From: Stictocephala bisonia
Taxonomy: Eukaryota; Arthropoda; Insecta; Hemiptera; Membracidae
Direction of reading: 5' to 3'
NCBI GenBank assembly: GCA_035578905.1
Contig: JAQJVL010000203.1
Location: 62,001-126,000, forward strand
Length of the DNA stretch: 64,000 nt
The notes beneath the pieces are model-generated. The model was given only the letters and a program-made list of their open reading frames with translations, was not told the DNA's origin and searched no databases. How positions within the stretch are numbered: position 1 is the stretch's first letter; the number at the start of each line of letters is the position of its first letter. This document shows positions 48,172 to 58,464 of the stretch, one piece after another. The position numbers and the translations under genes are program-made.

Positions 48172-48949
48172 AGTATTTATGCGCTTTCTAAACGCCTCGT
48201 AAATCTTGACTTTTTTTATCACCAGTGAGTATAATTAGGTCTATATTTTATGAGAATACACTTTTTATTCTGTGGAAATAACGTTTTATATGAAAGAAAA
48301 AGAAAATAAATTTTGTTAAAAATGTTTTTGATTTATCTCCGTTATTTTTCTTGATTTTATCATATTTTTTAAAAGTTCGTGTAGGCCTAGTTTTTTTTAA
48401 CACAAATTTGAAGACTATTTTGGTCTACGACAATTATTTCTTGAGATATTACGAAAAAACTACGTTCCTGACAAATCATCTATGGTGCCCATATGCACAA
48501 CGTTAATAGGAGCTATGACTGGCCATCAAAAACAAATTTGCACGTATTCCTGCCGGAGTGATGGTGGCAGGCCGTCACAGAGGCCAGGCACCCAAATATA
48601 CAGCAAATTAAGAATTTTTGTTGAGTATATAGAAGTTTAGGATAAGTTAGGTTATGTTTGGTTAGGTAAGTAAAAATTACAGTTTTTGGGCCAAAAAATT
48701 AATTTTATTGAAAAACCAATCATATATTCAGCATAAAAAACAAGTAATATGAAAAAAATGGTTGAACATTCTAATTTTTATAAAGTTGGTTTTTTTCACT
48801 ATCAAATAAAAAACTAGTTTTCAGTTTTTCGAAAAAAATGAGTTTTCCACAGCAAAAATAAACCCCATCAAGAATTATAAACTCATAATTTCCCAATTTT
48901 TCAACAAGAAATCGCATTTTCAGAGGTGTCTAAAAAGTGCATAATTACC
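48172..48949 (+). mobile_element. TTATGCAC-TIR element, copy 1 (778 bp)
   Basis: Flanked by a perfect 8-bp duplication ATATTTTA (48164-48171 and 48950-48957). Termini AGTATTTATGCGCTTTCTAA and the inverse TTAGAAAAAGTGCATAATTACC-type end correspond to the cleaner TIR at 56429. The interior shares CGTCACAGAGGCCAGGCACC, GGATAAGTTAGGTTATGTTT and AAAAAACTAGTTTT with the other copies. No ORF: a non-autonomous element with a hAT-like target-site size. Confidence 0.88.
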
Positions 48950-49367
48950 ATATTTTATATTGAAGTATTATTAAAGCCTCATAATCTTATCTCTTAGTCA
49001 TAACTGGACTAAACATTTTGGTATTGATGTGTATTCTAGATGCATCACAAATGTTGACATTTTTATTTCCATTGGGTTAACCCTCAAATGGTTACCCGTC
49101 GGTTTTCTGACATTGATGTGCAGGTCTGGTAGGTTATGTGTCGGTTTTCCGACGACTAGACATCGTTGTAAATAAACAACAGCAGCTGGCTTATTTTTAA
49201 TGTAAACATCGTATGTATTATATGGTTCCACTCTACTGTTTCTAATCTATCGCTTTAGACGATTTATTTTGTTCTCTTTATATATTTAAAATAATTTTTT
49301 ACAAAATGAAGTTGTTGCTCATACTACATTGCAAAGGCATTTTTTACTGGTGCAATTATTAGTTTTT

Positions 49368-50235
49368 ATATAGGGTAGAAAAAAATATGGAAACGTTTTC
49401 ACAACTTTAGTATGACTTCACTTGTAAAAGTGAAATTTTGTACATTATCATAGTTACAGAGAACCTACTCTTTGACGCCATTAGCGACATTTCATCTTTT
49501 CAGGGGGACGGCCCACGAGAAGTTGAACGAAAATCTTCAACGTAAGCCTAGTTTGAATTTGGTATCAAATGAAAGGTCTATTCAAAAGAAATTAATTGCC
49601 GCAAACTGAACTTCGAAAGGTTTATCTTGTCCAGAGTAGCGGTCATTTGAGTTTCAAAGTTTTGAACAATATTATTTATCCGTTATTAAACGGTTTTAAG
49701 TAATTTATTCTGATAAAAAATTATACTTTATGGAAAACACTTATAAAAAAAATTAAATTATCTATAGAAAAAAAATAATTTTGTTTTTGAAATTTGTTAA
49801 TGATGGAGTATCAGATGAGGGAAACAAAGGTAGTTGGACATTAGCCATCATTACGTGAAAATTACCAATCACGACGTTTCGATTTGGTAAAACCCAAACC
49901 TTTTTCAAGTGCTAAAAACTAAATTACATCTACACAAACATGTTATAAAACTACGTTCTTAAACAAATAAACTTATCTACTTTAATGATTATCTACATTT
50001 TAAGCTAGAACCTAGAATTGGGTACAACAAAATGAATTTCTACTAAATATAAAAATGTAAAAATTAAAATATGTAATTTAGTTTTTAGCACTTGAAAAAG
50101 GTTTGGGTTTTACCAAATCGAAACGTGATTGGTAATTTTCACGTAATGATGGCAAATGTCCAACTACCTTTGTCTCCCTCAAAAAAATAACGTTATGAAA
50201 GCATTTCCATATTTTTTTTCCACTTTTGTATATGT
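49368..50235. mobile_element. Possible larger TIR element enclosing the 49.8 kb fold-back
   Basis: TAGAAAAAAATATGGAAACG TTTTC (49375-49399) is inverted at 50196-50222 (GAAAGCATTTCCATATTTTT). If real, the 366-bp fold-back at 49816-50181 was inserted inside it. Confidence 0.4.
49816..50181. mobile_element. Fold-back element, 110-bp arms (366 bp)
   Basis: TGAGGGAAACAAAGGTAGTT ... AATTACCAATCACGACGTTT ... TTTTTAGCACTTG... pairs with 50070-50181 almost exactly. The inner arm contains the GGTTTGGGTTTTACCAAATC GAAACG motif. The AT-rich loop is about 145 bp. No coding frame. Confidence 0.85.
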
Positions 50236-50579
50236 AATATACATAAATGTACATATGGTGCTATGTATTTATATATTCTAAAAGAATAGGAAATTCTTTA
50301 TAATTTGGCTATTTCGGAACTTTAGATAAAGTATTTACCTATATTATTTGTAGAGGGAGTGCAAACTTTTGAAAGTTTTTTATTTTTTAAAAATTGTTTG
50401 GTCTATGAAACTTGTTATTTACAAATTATTTAGTAAATCAGTTGTTGCAATATTTTATTCCTAATTCTCTATTTCATACTGAACAAGGAAATATGCTACT
50501 TGATATTCTCTTTATCGTAAATTACAGTTTTATGATTTTTGAAAAATAAACACTGCAACACTAGCAAAATAGTAAAATA

Positions 50580-51430
50580 GGCGTTACAGTTAAACAGGTA
50601 ACTATTTACTGCAGCAAACTTGTTTTGTACTATAAGCTACAAGTACGATAAAGTACATTCTGGTAACTAGGCCTAGATGTACTTTTTAGACGCTTCTGGA
50701 AAGAGGATTTCTTGTTGAAATTATCACTTTTTCAACAAGAAACCCTCTTTTCAAAAGCGTCTAAAAAGTACATCTAGGCCTAGTTACCAGAATGTACTTT
50801 ATCGTACTTGTAGCCTATAGTACAAAACAAGTTTGCCGCAGTAAATAGTTACCCGTTTCACTGTAACGCTCTTTGCGGTTACGAGGAGGTTGATTTCAAC
50901 TACAGAAAACTTGTTTTTACTGATAAGTAAAAAACTAGTTTTTTATATGATAGTGTATAAAACCAACTTTTCAGTGTAACAGTATAAAAATCGTTATTTT
51001 TAAATTTTTACTTAAATGGTACATAGTTTTGTATTTTGAACATGAATAGGCCTATATGATATAATTTTTAAATAAAACTATGTATTCTGCCTGAGTTAAT
51101 ACACTTTTTACTTATACTTACCGGCGTGGTAACTCAGTGGCTAAGGCTTCGGACAGCAGAGGGCTAGGACCAAGGTTCAAATCCCCACTGAGCCAATGGT
51201 CGGTGCTTCTCTCGTTGAATAAAGTTGACGCGCAGGCCTGTAGGCCCTTGTCAAGTGGCGAGTGAAGTTTTTAAAAAGATAAATAAAATACCTAATTAAA
51301 CATTACCTAACTTATCTTAACTGTCTATTTACTCATAACAAACTTGAAATCTTTGTTAAAATTGGGTGCCTGGCCTCTTAAACAGCCTACCAATCGGCCT
51401 TGGACAAAGCTGTAAAGTTCATAATCAAGC
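50580..51430 (-). mobile_element. Rearranged TTATGCAC-family copy with palindromic end and SINE insertion
   Basis: 50580-50870 is a palindrome with arms of about 140 bp around a TTATCAC loop near 50725; its core ATGTACTTTTTAGACGCTTC / TTTCTTGTTGAA is the family terminus read twice head-to-head. Beyond it, 50930-50980 (AAAAAACTAGTTTTTTATAT ... ACCAACTTTT) and 51300-51420 (CCTAACTTATCTTAACTGTC ... GGGTGCCTGGCCTCTTAAAC) match the reverse complement of 48172-48949. The gap is filled by SINE-2 at 51121-51290. Confidence 0.75.
51121..51290 (+). mobile_element. SINE-2 (tRNA-derived), copy 2
   Basis: CCGGCGTGGTAACTCAGTGG CTAAGGCTTC (A box), GGTTCAAATCC (B box, 51174-51184), then CCACTGAGC...GTCGGTGCTTC, CGTTGAATAAAGTTGACGCG and CAGGCCTGTAGGCCCTTGTC, ending near an A-rich tract. 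Inserted within the TTATGCAC-family copy. Confidence 0.8.
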
Positions 51431-52006
51431 TTTTGAGATGCGGCCGCAAACTGTTGAAAGTATTCTAAATTTTATCTAGTTTCTGGAAATGTATATATAT
51501 TATGTTATCATATAGGCATAAATATAAGTATTGTACCATGATAACAGCAAACATTACAAAATGTGCAAATTAGTTACCATGGAAACAAATATTTTCAAAA
51601 CTTTCCAAATAAATGTTGTACAAACAGTACAGTATTCATATAAGTACACATATTTAGGTAAAAACATGCTCTATAAAATAAATATATCAACATATAAGCA
51701 CGCCAAAACATATAATATAATAATAAACACAAAAAATTAACTGTGAAAGATTTGCCACAGTTCCATGGGTTACATAGCAAAGATGGCAAAGGAAGAAATC
51801 TTTGTGACTTGGAACTTTTACTTATTTGAACTCACTATTTAAAAAGAAACAATCGATGATTGATACATATCACGGTCACTGGCAACTAACGTTGAATCCA
51901 GACATACTGTATCCGTAATTTAATTGTAGTGTATCAGGTGTGTAGGCTACTATAGTGACAGTTGTCTATGGCCGTGTCTCAAGTGCGGATATCCTCACCA
52001 CGAGGA

Positions 52007-52070
52007 TATTGCATTGCGGATATCCATACTGTGCTGTATATTGCATTGCGGATATCCATACTGTGCTGTA
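52007..52070. repeat. 32-bp direct duplication
   Basis: TATTGCATTGCGGATATCCA TACTGTGCTGTA occurs twice in tandem without change; a third partial GCGGATATCC precedes. Confidence 0.92.
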
Positions 52071-52084
52071 CTAGAGTTGAACAC

Positions 52085-52640
52085 TAACCACAAAATACAT
52101 GGGTGGCAGACTATTCGAAGGCAAGGCACCCGATTTTAACACAAATTAAAATTTTTGTATGACTAGACCTGTATGTAGGATAAGGACTTGTTATTTTGGG
52201 TTTGGTTTGGTATGCTTAAGAAAAAGTTCTCTTTTGGGCTGAGAAAGTAATTTTATCCTGAAACTAGTTAAGCATACATATTTGTGTTCTGTATTGAAAA
52301 AGAGATTATCTATCCACTTTCTAGTAGATGCTTTGCAAATCTTGACATTTTTATCACCAATGGGTAGAATCAGATCTGTATTGACTGAGAAAGTAGTTTT
52401 CATTCCCTAAAAACTCGTTTTGTACCCCAATATTGAAACAGATTATTTTATCACAAATCTCATTTTTTTGCTTCATTTCATTATTTCTAAATCATGATTT
52501 TTCTGTATTTTTATTTGATCATTTGTATTGAACATGAATTTGAAGACTATTTCGATCTCAACAAATAATTTCTCGAGATACTACAGAAAACTACTGGGTC
52601 TTTTTCACAAAAGACAAAAAACCGCCTTTTTAAAAGAAAT
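52085..52640. mobile_element. Scrambled, decayed TTATGCAC-family copy
   Basis: Contains family blocks GGCAAGGCACCCGATTTTAA, TTGTATTGAACATGAATTTG AAGACTATTT, and AATAATTTCTCGAGATACTA, in altered order relative to 48172-48949; ends are not definable. Confidence 0.55.
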
Positions 52641-52764
52641 TTTAATGAAAACAGAAAACATGAAGTTAAGTGTGACATATTTAAATATACTTTTATAATA
52701 TATCAGGAAATGAATAACATGTGTAGTAAGCTTACAAAAGATTTCAGTTGTTGGGGAGACCTAT

Positions 52765-53288
52765 GCCTTCGTCCCACTGAAAGGCCACATAGAAGTATCT
52801 TACACTTACACGCCTTTGTCCCACTGAAAGGCCACATAGAAGTAAGTATCTTACACTTACGCCTTTGTCCCACTGAAAGGCCACATAGAAGTAAGTATCT
52901 TACACTTACGCCTTTGTCCCACTGAAAGGCCACATAGAAGTATCTTACACTTACGCTTTTGTCCCACTGAAAGGCCACATAGAAGTAAGTATCTTACACT
53001 TACGCCTTTGTCCCACTGAAAGGCCACATAGAAGTAAGTATCTTACACTTACGCCTTTGTCCCACTGAAAGGCCACATAGAAGTAAGTATCTTACACTTA
53101 CGCCTTTGTCCCACTGAAAGGCCACATAGAAGTAAGTATCTTATACACTTACGCCTTTGTCCCACTGAAAGGCCACATAGAAGTAAATATCTTACACTTA
53201 CGCCTTTGTCCCACTGAAAGGCCACATAGAAGTATCTTACACTTATGCTTTTGTCCCACTGAAAGGCCACATAGAAGTATCTTACACT
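52765..53288. repeat. 45/49-bp tandem repeat, 11 copies
   Basis: CCTTTGTCCCACTGAAAGGC CACATAGAAGTAAGTATCTT ACACTTACG; four copies lack one AAGT-type duplication (45 bp) and one has an extra TA. Minus-strand frames of 73 and 91 codons are repeat-derived. Confidence 0.93.
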
Positions 53289-53883
53289 GGATTACCTAAC
53301 ACATCCAGATGTAACGTAACCTAACATAACATACCTGACCAGTTGTAAATTAACCTACATTCAGTATGCTTTTTACAAAAGTAATGTATGGTATATAAGA
53401 AGAATTCTGTAAAACAAAAGAAACATATGTACATCAAAAGAAAATTCTGTAAGACTGATGGCACTGGCGGTCCTCTTGTTAAAAAAGACCCTAACTACTT
53501 TCGTAGTAAATCATGTGTAGCAGGTACATGCACGATAATAAAACCAATTAATAGCCACTAAAAACTAATATGCATATGTAATTGCATATCTTTATAGCTA
53601 TTTACTTCTAAAGTTATGAATAAATTATTCAAATCCAAATAAATGCTAAATTGTTAGGAATTTTTGTATTTCTATGTAAAGTTAGCAGATTAAAAGCGTG
53701 GCTGAGTTGGTAAATGAACTAAATAAATATTGCAATTATTCTATAAAACACTTAATTTTCTGTTTGTTATTCTTATCCTGACTTTGATATATTGGTATTA
53801 TGCATATATTTTGCACTGTACATTATGCAAGGTGGTCTTGATACGGAATGGAAAAAGAATAGATCTTGGAGATTGGACATAAC

Positions 53884-54725
53884 CAGGGTATCCAGCAACA
53901 GAAAAAAATAGGGAAAACCTGGAAAAGTCAGGGAATTTTAAATTACCTGGAAAGGTCAGGGAAAAATCAGGAAATTTGAATCAAAACCTGGAAAATCCTA
54001 ACAAGAACACCAGTCTGTTGTGATTTGTAATAGTCACTATATGATAATAATGATATACTTGGGTGCGCTACAAAAAATCCTTTATTTTGTTCAGTACTAA
54101 ATGTTAATTTTACATGACATTTAATATTCTAAATTATGAAAAAGCTACTTAATTCATTTGCTTATGCTTGTTCGACCTCATACAACTAGTTTAATATCAC
54201 TAAAATTAGTTTATTAAATTATAAATCAGAAAAACTTACTGAAATAATTTTCTGATTAGTACTTGTTAAATAAATAAGTTATAGAGCTAAAATGTATGCT
54301 GGTTTTAGGAAAATTATAATTTAGCGCCGTTTTTTAGGCATTGAAAATTGTCATAATTTAACAATAGAATAAAAGGTATGTTTGTTTTTCTCAAGGCTAA
54401 TTATAAATATTTTTTAATTCTACCTCTACTTTTATAAATTAGTTTAAAAAGAATAATTATTCTAGGTAATAGTTTTGAATTTAATTATTACGTTTATCAA
54501 TAAAAATATATTTGTGAAATATTGATATTTCGTTTATTAATAATTGTAATTGACTAAAAATAAAAAACATAATGTATGTACATGGTAGTACATAATATTA
54601 CTATTAAGTTAAATAAACGTATATGTAACTATGTCGTTTTGGGTTATGGAAATTTTGTATGAAATCACGGATCGGTCAAGGGAAAAGTCAGGGAATTTGT
54701 TTAAGGAGGTTTACTTGACACCCTG
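53884..54725. mobile_element. CAGGGT-TIR non-autonomous DNA element (842 bp)
   Basis: Left end CAGGGTATCCAGCAAC... and subterminal AAAAGTCAGGGAATTTTAAA; the right end, inverted, is CAGGGTGTCAAGTAAAC... with AAATTCCCTGACTTTTCCCT in its subterminal region. A 5-bp direct repeat ATAAC flanks both sides (53879-53883, 54726-54730). The AT-rich interior lacks any frame. Termini of this GGGAAAACCTGG/GTCAGGGAATTT style are widespread in invertebrate MITEs; superfamily unassigned. Confidence 0.8.
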
Positions 54726-54730
54726 ATAAC

Positions 54731-55827
54731 ATTAGCCTCATTATATCTGCAATGAAGATTATTTTAATACTCCAACATCTAAATTGTTTGAAAATTTGGG
54801 TAGTTTGAAATGCTAAAAATGATAATAATAGCATTAAGCGAGCAGAGAACTGTTAGACGTTATATGCATTTTCTGTGTTAACAGCACTCAAGGCAAACTC
54901 ACTCATCACTCCGCTGATGTATGACTAAAATTAGTACAGTAGTATCTATTATTTATCACTAGTACTTAGTTTACCTGTGCTTTGAAATAAACAGAATAAC
55001 TTCATCAAAATAGCATTGAAATTTTTGAGCCCAAAGTCGGATGTGAATAAAACCACCCCTGCCCACCCCCTAGATTTTGATGGCACATTCCCCCCTCTCC
55101 CCACCATAAAATATACACAATCATTCTCCAGTTTTAAATAGAAAGTTTCGTTCTATGCGTATTTAATGAATATAAATAATGATGTTTTTATGTAGTTAAA
55201 AAATTGTAATACATAATTTATTATGGATATATTTATTAAAATTTACGTATTTTGAAATTTGTTGTATAATAATTAACTATACTTTAATAATTACTTAATT
55301 TGTTTGAATTTAATATATGCTTTTCTTCTGTACTAATTTAGACTATTTCATCATTGCTGGATGGACAAAACTGTACAAACATATTCCCTTCCCATTCATA
55401 TCAAACAATCCTTTGACCGAACTGGTTTTGTGGCCACGCTGGAAGATTTATTATCTTGATCAGATGACTGGGCGGGTTAGGTGGGCATGCCGTTGTTGGA
55501 TGGACAGAATTGTGTGTGCGCGTGTGTGTGTAAGTGGTTTCTGAATTAATCAATACTACATTTTCTGATTTGATTATACTTTTTTCCTTTTTATTATTTT
55601 CCAAAAATTATATGTACATAAACACATTTTTTTTTCTCTCTACCTTTATATATTATTCTTTTATTTTCATTTTAATTGTAGTAGGCATTGGTTAGAATGT
55701 ATTTTATTATTAGTCTCTTTAGTAACCATATTACCAAAACCAATTATTTTTTTTTTTATAAATTATAGTTATTATTTTTTTTCATATTGTCTTTTGTATA
55801 ACTTTGTATTTTGTTTTAGGGTTAGTT
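54731..55827. other. AT-rich sequence, no feature seen
   Basis: A 75-codon frame at 55317 has no motif. 55060-55110 is C-rich; 55510-55530 is a short (GT)n. Confidence 0.45.
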
Positions 55828-55915
55828 GCAAGAACAAGCCTAGTGGCTTTAAATCCGCCCTTTTGTAAATAATTATTATATGCAAATAAAGACATTTATT
55901 ATTATTATTTTATTA
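55828..55915 (+). mobile_element. LINE-like 3' end with (ATT)n tail
   Basis: AGGGTTAGTTGCAAGAACAA GCCTAGTGGCTTTAAATCCG CCCTTTTGTAAATA, then ATATGCAAATAAAGACATTT and (ATT)n. The hairpin-like GCCTAGTGGC and CACCTTTTGTA blocks recur at 57272. Confidence 0.6.
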
Positions 55916-56142
55916 TTAAACGTATGTAAGTTTATAAATATTGTTAAAATATTCATTAAAATCATGATTTCAATTATAATTTCTTTTTTCCATTTACGTT
56001 TGCATATATTTTTCTATTCATAAATTATATTAATATTCAATACATTTCAGTTACTTTGGTAATACATACAGTTCAGGCTTTGGTTAGTGTATTATTTTTC
56101 TTACTGTACAAAAAGAATACATAAAAAAAGATTTTCCATTCT

Positions 56143-56330
56143 TTTGTGAATCCCTCTGGTCTGAGGAAGGTGAGCGTGGTTCACCGAAATCATCACCATA
56201 ATATTTGTGCATTTTGTACTTGTATTGTAATATATTTGTGCATTTTGTGCTTATATTGTAATAAATTTGTCTTGTGTGACGTTTACTTGTACTGTATATA
56301 TACCAACATGTATTATGCTAATTAAAAAAC
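56143..56330 (+). mobile_element. Family E, single-arm copy 3
   Basis: GTGAATCCCTCTGG, GGTGAGCGTGGTTCACCGAA, TAATATTTGTGCATTTTGTA ... GTGTGACGTTTACTTGTACT and TACCAACATGTATTATGCTA match the element at 20495-20772, including its flank, but the opposite arm is absent. An internal TTTGTGCATTTTGT.CTT duplication is present. Confidence 0.75.
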
Positions 56331-56428
56331 TGTTTACTAAACAAAATAACATTAAGTTATAATTACTAAAAATAACATAAAGTTATCAAAACCTATTTTT
56401 AATGCCATTATTGATTGTTATAATTTTT

Positions 56429-57214
56429 GGTAATTATGCACTTTCTTGTCACCAAACAAATTTGGAACATTTTGTTTGAAATGGGTCTAGAATTGGCTGT
56501 ATTTTCACGAGATATGCTTTTTATTACGCGTAAATAATGCATTTTACCGAAAAATTCGAAAAAAACCAATGTCACAACTTTTAGTATTTTTGTCATATTT
56601 CCGTTAATCATCTTTTTTTATTTTGATTTGTTTTTTTTTGCGCTGAATACAAATTTGAAAACTATTTTGTTCTATTACAAATATTTCTTGAGAAATAACG
56701 GAAAAACTACTATCGCGGCGGATCGCGATTAGCGGCCATTACGCGATCATTATACGGTATACAACAACTATTAACCACAAAAACCGAATTCACCTATAAT
56801 CCCGCCGGAGTGACGGCCGGTAGGCCGTCAACGGAGGCAAAACGCTCGAATTTAACGCAAATTACGAAATTTTGTTGAGAAAATAGAAATTAGGATAAGT
56901 TAGGTTATGTTTGGTTATGTCAGTAAAAAAATGCATTTTTCGAGCTGAGAAAATAATTTTACTACAAAACCAGTTATATATTTGTGTTCACCATAAAAAA
57001 AACACGAGAAATGGAAAAAAATTTTGTCGAAAAATAACGATTTTTAAAAAGTTGGTTTTTTCATTATTAGATAAAAAACTAGTTTTTTGATTTTTCGGTA
57101 AAAAACGAGTTTTCAGCGGATGAAATCAAACTCATCAAGAGATATAAACTCATTTTCATCACTTTTTTAACATGAAATTGTATTTTCAGAGGTGGCAAGA
57201 AGTGCATAATTACC
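56429..57214 (+). mobile_element. TTATGCAC-TIR element, copy 2 (786 bp)
   Basis: Perfect 8-bp duplication TAATTTTT (56421-56428, 57215-57222). TIR GGTAATTATGCACTTTCTTG ... CAAGAAGTGCATAATTACC. The interior is collinear with 48172-48949: ACAAATTTGAAAACTATTTT, CCGCCGGAGTGACGGCCGGT, GGATAAGTTAGGTTATGTTT, AAAGTTGGTTTTTTCATTAT. No ORF of note (a 67-codon frame only). Confidence 0.92.
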
Positions 57215-57271
57215 TAATTTTTTAATTCTTTGTCATTCGTAAAGCTTATTAAATAATGTTTTATATCAAGG

Positions 57272-57360
57272 GTTAGTTTTAAGAAATGACCTAGTGGCCC
57301 CAAATTCACCTTTTGTATATATTTTATAATTTTTTCAAATAAATACATTTATTATTATTG
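57272..57360 (+). mobile_element. LINE-like 3' end with (ATT)n tail, second copy
   Basis: AAGGGTTAGTTTTAAGAAAT GACCTAGTGGCCCCAAATTC ACCTTTTGTATATA ... AATAAATACATTTATTATTATT. Aligns to 55828-55915 throughout. Confidence 0.6.
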
Positions 57361-57659
57361 CTATATACCGGTACACTCAAAAATAAGATTATATACATTT
57401 TATTTTTATATAAGATGTTAAAATCAAGTAGAACCAGAGCTGCTATATTCTGAAAACAATTTAATTAGGTATTTTTATGTAAGTCAGAGACAACATTTAG
57501 ACCAAAAGCTTTCATAATTAACTTTACTGGTTTACTCATAACATTAAAAATTTAACTAAAATCACCTTAGATATGATAATAATTCCATTACAAAAATAAG
57601 TATAGCTTAAAAGAGTAACAGAAAATTATCATGCAATTAACATATCGACACTCTCACTA

Positions 57660-58011
57660 AATAGCAACTAAAATACATGAGTGAAACATTAGTGAAACTC
57701 ACTAATGTAATAGTGCAACACATAACACAATCATCATTCCCAATTATACCGGGCATTAACCCACCCGCCCACCCATACACGTACAGTTGCATTATCCCAC
57801 CCGCCCACCCATACACGTACAGTGGCATTAACCCACCCGCCCACTCATACACGTACAGTTGCATTATCCCACCTGCCCACCCATACACGTACAGTTGCAT
57901 TATCCCACCCGCCCACCCATACACGTACAGTGGCATTAACCCACCTGCCCACTCATACACGTACAGTTGCATTATGTATTTTAGTTTTACTCATGTATTT
58001 TAGTTGCTATT
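57660..58011. mobile_element. TIR element carrying a 36-bp minisatellite
   Basis: Inverted termini ATAGCAACTAAAATACATGA GTGAAAC (57660-57687) and GTTTTACTCATGTATTTTAG TTGCTAT (57984-58011) differ at one position and tightly enclose the C-rich array at 57760-57975. Nothing else is inside. Confidence 0.7.
57760..57975 (-). repeat. C-rich 36-bp minisatellite, 6 copies
   Basis: Exactly six units of CCCACCCGCCCACCCATACA CGTACAGTTGCATTAT, alternating GTTGCATTAT and GTGGCATTAA. It is the complement of the G-rich core at 21.6, 22.0 and 29.0 kb. 36 is a multiple of 3, so open frames of 108-111 codons occur on both strands; not genes. Confidence 0.95.
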
Positions 58012-58464
58012 CTTTATGGAAACTAAAATAATGAAATATCATCATAATACCCATAGTCCCTAGTTACAGAATATTTGAAAACTGAAAGTGAATTATTAAT
58101 TATCCGAATTACATAATAATGTAGCCATTAATGATTGAAACGAAAATTATTAAACGTTGTTGAAGCAATAAATAAGTATTTGCTTCAGTTGCCTTCAACA
58201 ATTAATAGAAATAAACTTCATCAATTAATATAAATTGTTTCAATATTGTTATTATGAAGTCAGATCTCTGGAATATATTACCACATGCCTTCTATTATAA
58301 TCAGTACTATGATATAGCATGCTCTTACTCTAATATTTCATTACTATGAACTTTGATCAACTATCTGACAACTCAGCTGGGAACATTCCTCTCACCATGT
58401 GGTCTTTTAACTGAAACTTTAAGAACTTGTGCTGCCATACAAGTACATGTTACTGACCAACTAG
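58012..58464. other. Spacer between two related C-rich arrays
   Basis: AT-rich, no feature seen. Confidence 0.45.

Noticed and set aside
52703..53270. Frames with MAFQWDKGVSVRYL-like repeats
   Set aside because: Derived from the 45/49-bp tandem array, which includes frame-changing length variants.
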